43,695 nt of DNA from an uncultured Bacteroidales bacterium (GTDB lineage: Bacteria > Bacteroidota > Bacteroidia > Bacteroidales > Muribaculaceae). Shown one piece after another: positions 43,521 through 43,695 of the stretch. The stretch lies in contig CASENC010000027.1 of the NCBI GenBank assembly GCA_949289215.1, forward strand, positions 1 to 43,695, given 5' to 3'. Under the pieces are notes generated by a model. It searched no databases. It was given only the letters and a program-made list of their open reading frames with translations, and was not told where the DNA came from. Positions within the stretch are counted from its first letter, which is position 1; every line of letters begins with the position of its first letter. The translations under genes were made by a program, and so were the position numbers.

Positions 43521-43560
43521 GTCCGCAATGCCCACAAACAGGCGTTGCGGATACTTTTTT
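43521..43560 (+). terminator. terminator of the DUF2795 gene
   Basis: gtccgcaatgcc (43521-43532) pairs with ggcgttgcggat (43541-43552) almost perfectly, with an 8-nt loop, then acTTTTTT. It lies 52 nt after the DUF2795 stop codon. Confidence 0.9.
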
Positions 43561-43576
43561 GAAAGCCAAGCCCCCG

Positions 43577-43695
43577 TCAGTCAAAAAGTGAGGGTTCCGG
43601 AGGGTGTTCCCGTGCATCTTCGAGTATTTTGACCCAGTCCTTTTCGGGGCATTCAAAGAAGGTGTAGCAGTTGACGTAATACATGAGCATGATTC
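43577..43695 (-). CDS. 3' end of a minus-strand gene, cut by the window
   Basis: A reading frame on the minus strand ends with TGA at 43577-43579 and is open to the window edge. The visible 38 residues include MYYVNCYTFFECPEKDWVKI and end LEDAREHPPEPSLFD. In-frame ATGs occur at 43684 and 43690, so this may be either the end of a larger protein or a very short gene; the former is more likely. No family can be named. Confidence 0.5.
   Translation of the reverse strand, partial: IMLMYYVNCYTFFECPEKDWVKILEDAREHPPEPSLFD

Overview
The window is a stretch of chromosome from a member of the Bacteroidota, most likely the order Bacteroidales. The Muribaculaceae are my guess from gene style, not something the sequence proves. 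The signs are: many promoters of the Bacteroidetes primary sigma type (TTTG, about 19-20 nt, TAnnTTTG, often seen on the minus strand as CAAAGATA or CAAAGTTA); weak or absent Shine-Dalgarno sequences; SusB-type GH97 and GH27 glycosidases; Bacteroidetes-specific families (DUF4834, DUF4294, DUF2851, PepSY-like and GIN-domain proteins, DUF2795); and outer-membrane beta-barrels ending in aromatic residues. I saw no prophage block, insertion sequence, CRISPR array or tRNA gene.

Layout. 1-311: 3' end of an rRNA operon (spacer, 5S rRNA, terminator). 403-2834: two porin-like outer-membrane proteins. 2925-7571: a SusB-like GH97 alpha-glucosidase and, divergent from it, an outer-membrane receptor-like barrel. 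7596-10767: a minus-strand envelope/phospholipid set (psd, pssA, DUF4834, M16 peptidase). 10900-13261: a class III sirtuin and two FKBP-type prolyl isomerases. 13468-15360: an Lrp/AsnC regulator facing asnA, with repeated 15-18 bp motifs and a possible small RNA between them. 15460-20320: DUF2851, a NrtR-like Nudix protein with a VWA protein, and a lipoprotein/beta-barrel pair. 20474-22666: a solitary phage-portal-like gene convergent with a PAP2 phosphatase, followed by a large imperfect inverted repeat. 23080-25728: a pdxB operon behind a duplicated promoter module. 25963-30425: a rhamnose mutarotase-like protein and the cysE / RNA methyltransferase / purD operon. 30540-30722: a strong noncoding RNA candidate with its own promoter and terminator. 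30761-34945: obgE-pgeF, a GH27 alpha-galactosidase lipoprotein and a PepSY-like protein. 35193-38751: a membrane domain fused to a cytidylate-kinase-like domain, then an ECF sigma factor fused to a transmembrane helix and an outer-membrane barrel, then a methyltransferase. 39157-43695: divergent flavin reductase and NimA-like genes sharing a symmetric promoter, a GIN-domain protein with a Dus enzyme, an LD-carboxypeptidase, a DUF2795 protein and a partial gene.

Most of this is housekeeping: phospholipid synthesis, asparagine, cysteine, purine and vitamin B6 synthesis, and tRNA/rRNA modification. The most remarkable item is the single 480-residue polypeptide at 36487-37929. It carries sigma-2 and sigma-4 domains, one transmembrane helix, a roughly 90-residue periplasmic linker and a C-terminal outer-membrane barrel. 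It looks like a one-protein trans-envelope signalling sigma factor. The lone portal-like gene, the structured RNA near 30600, and several palindromic or duplicated noncoding elements are the next most interesting.
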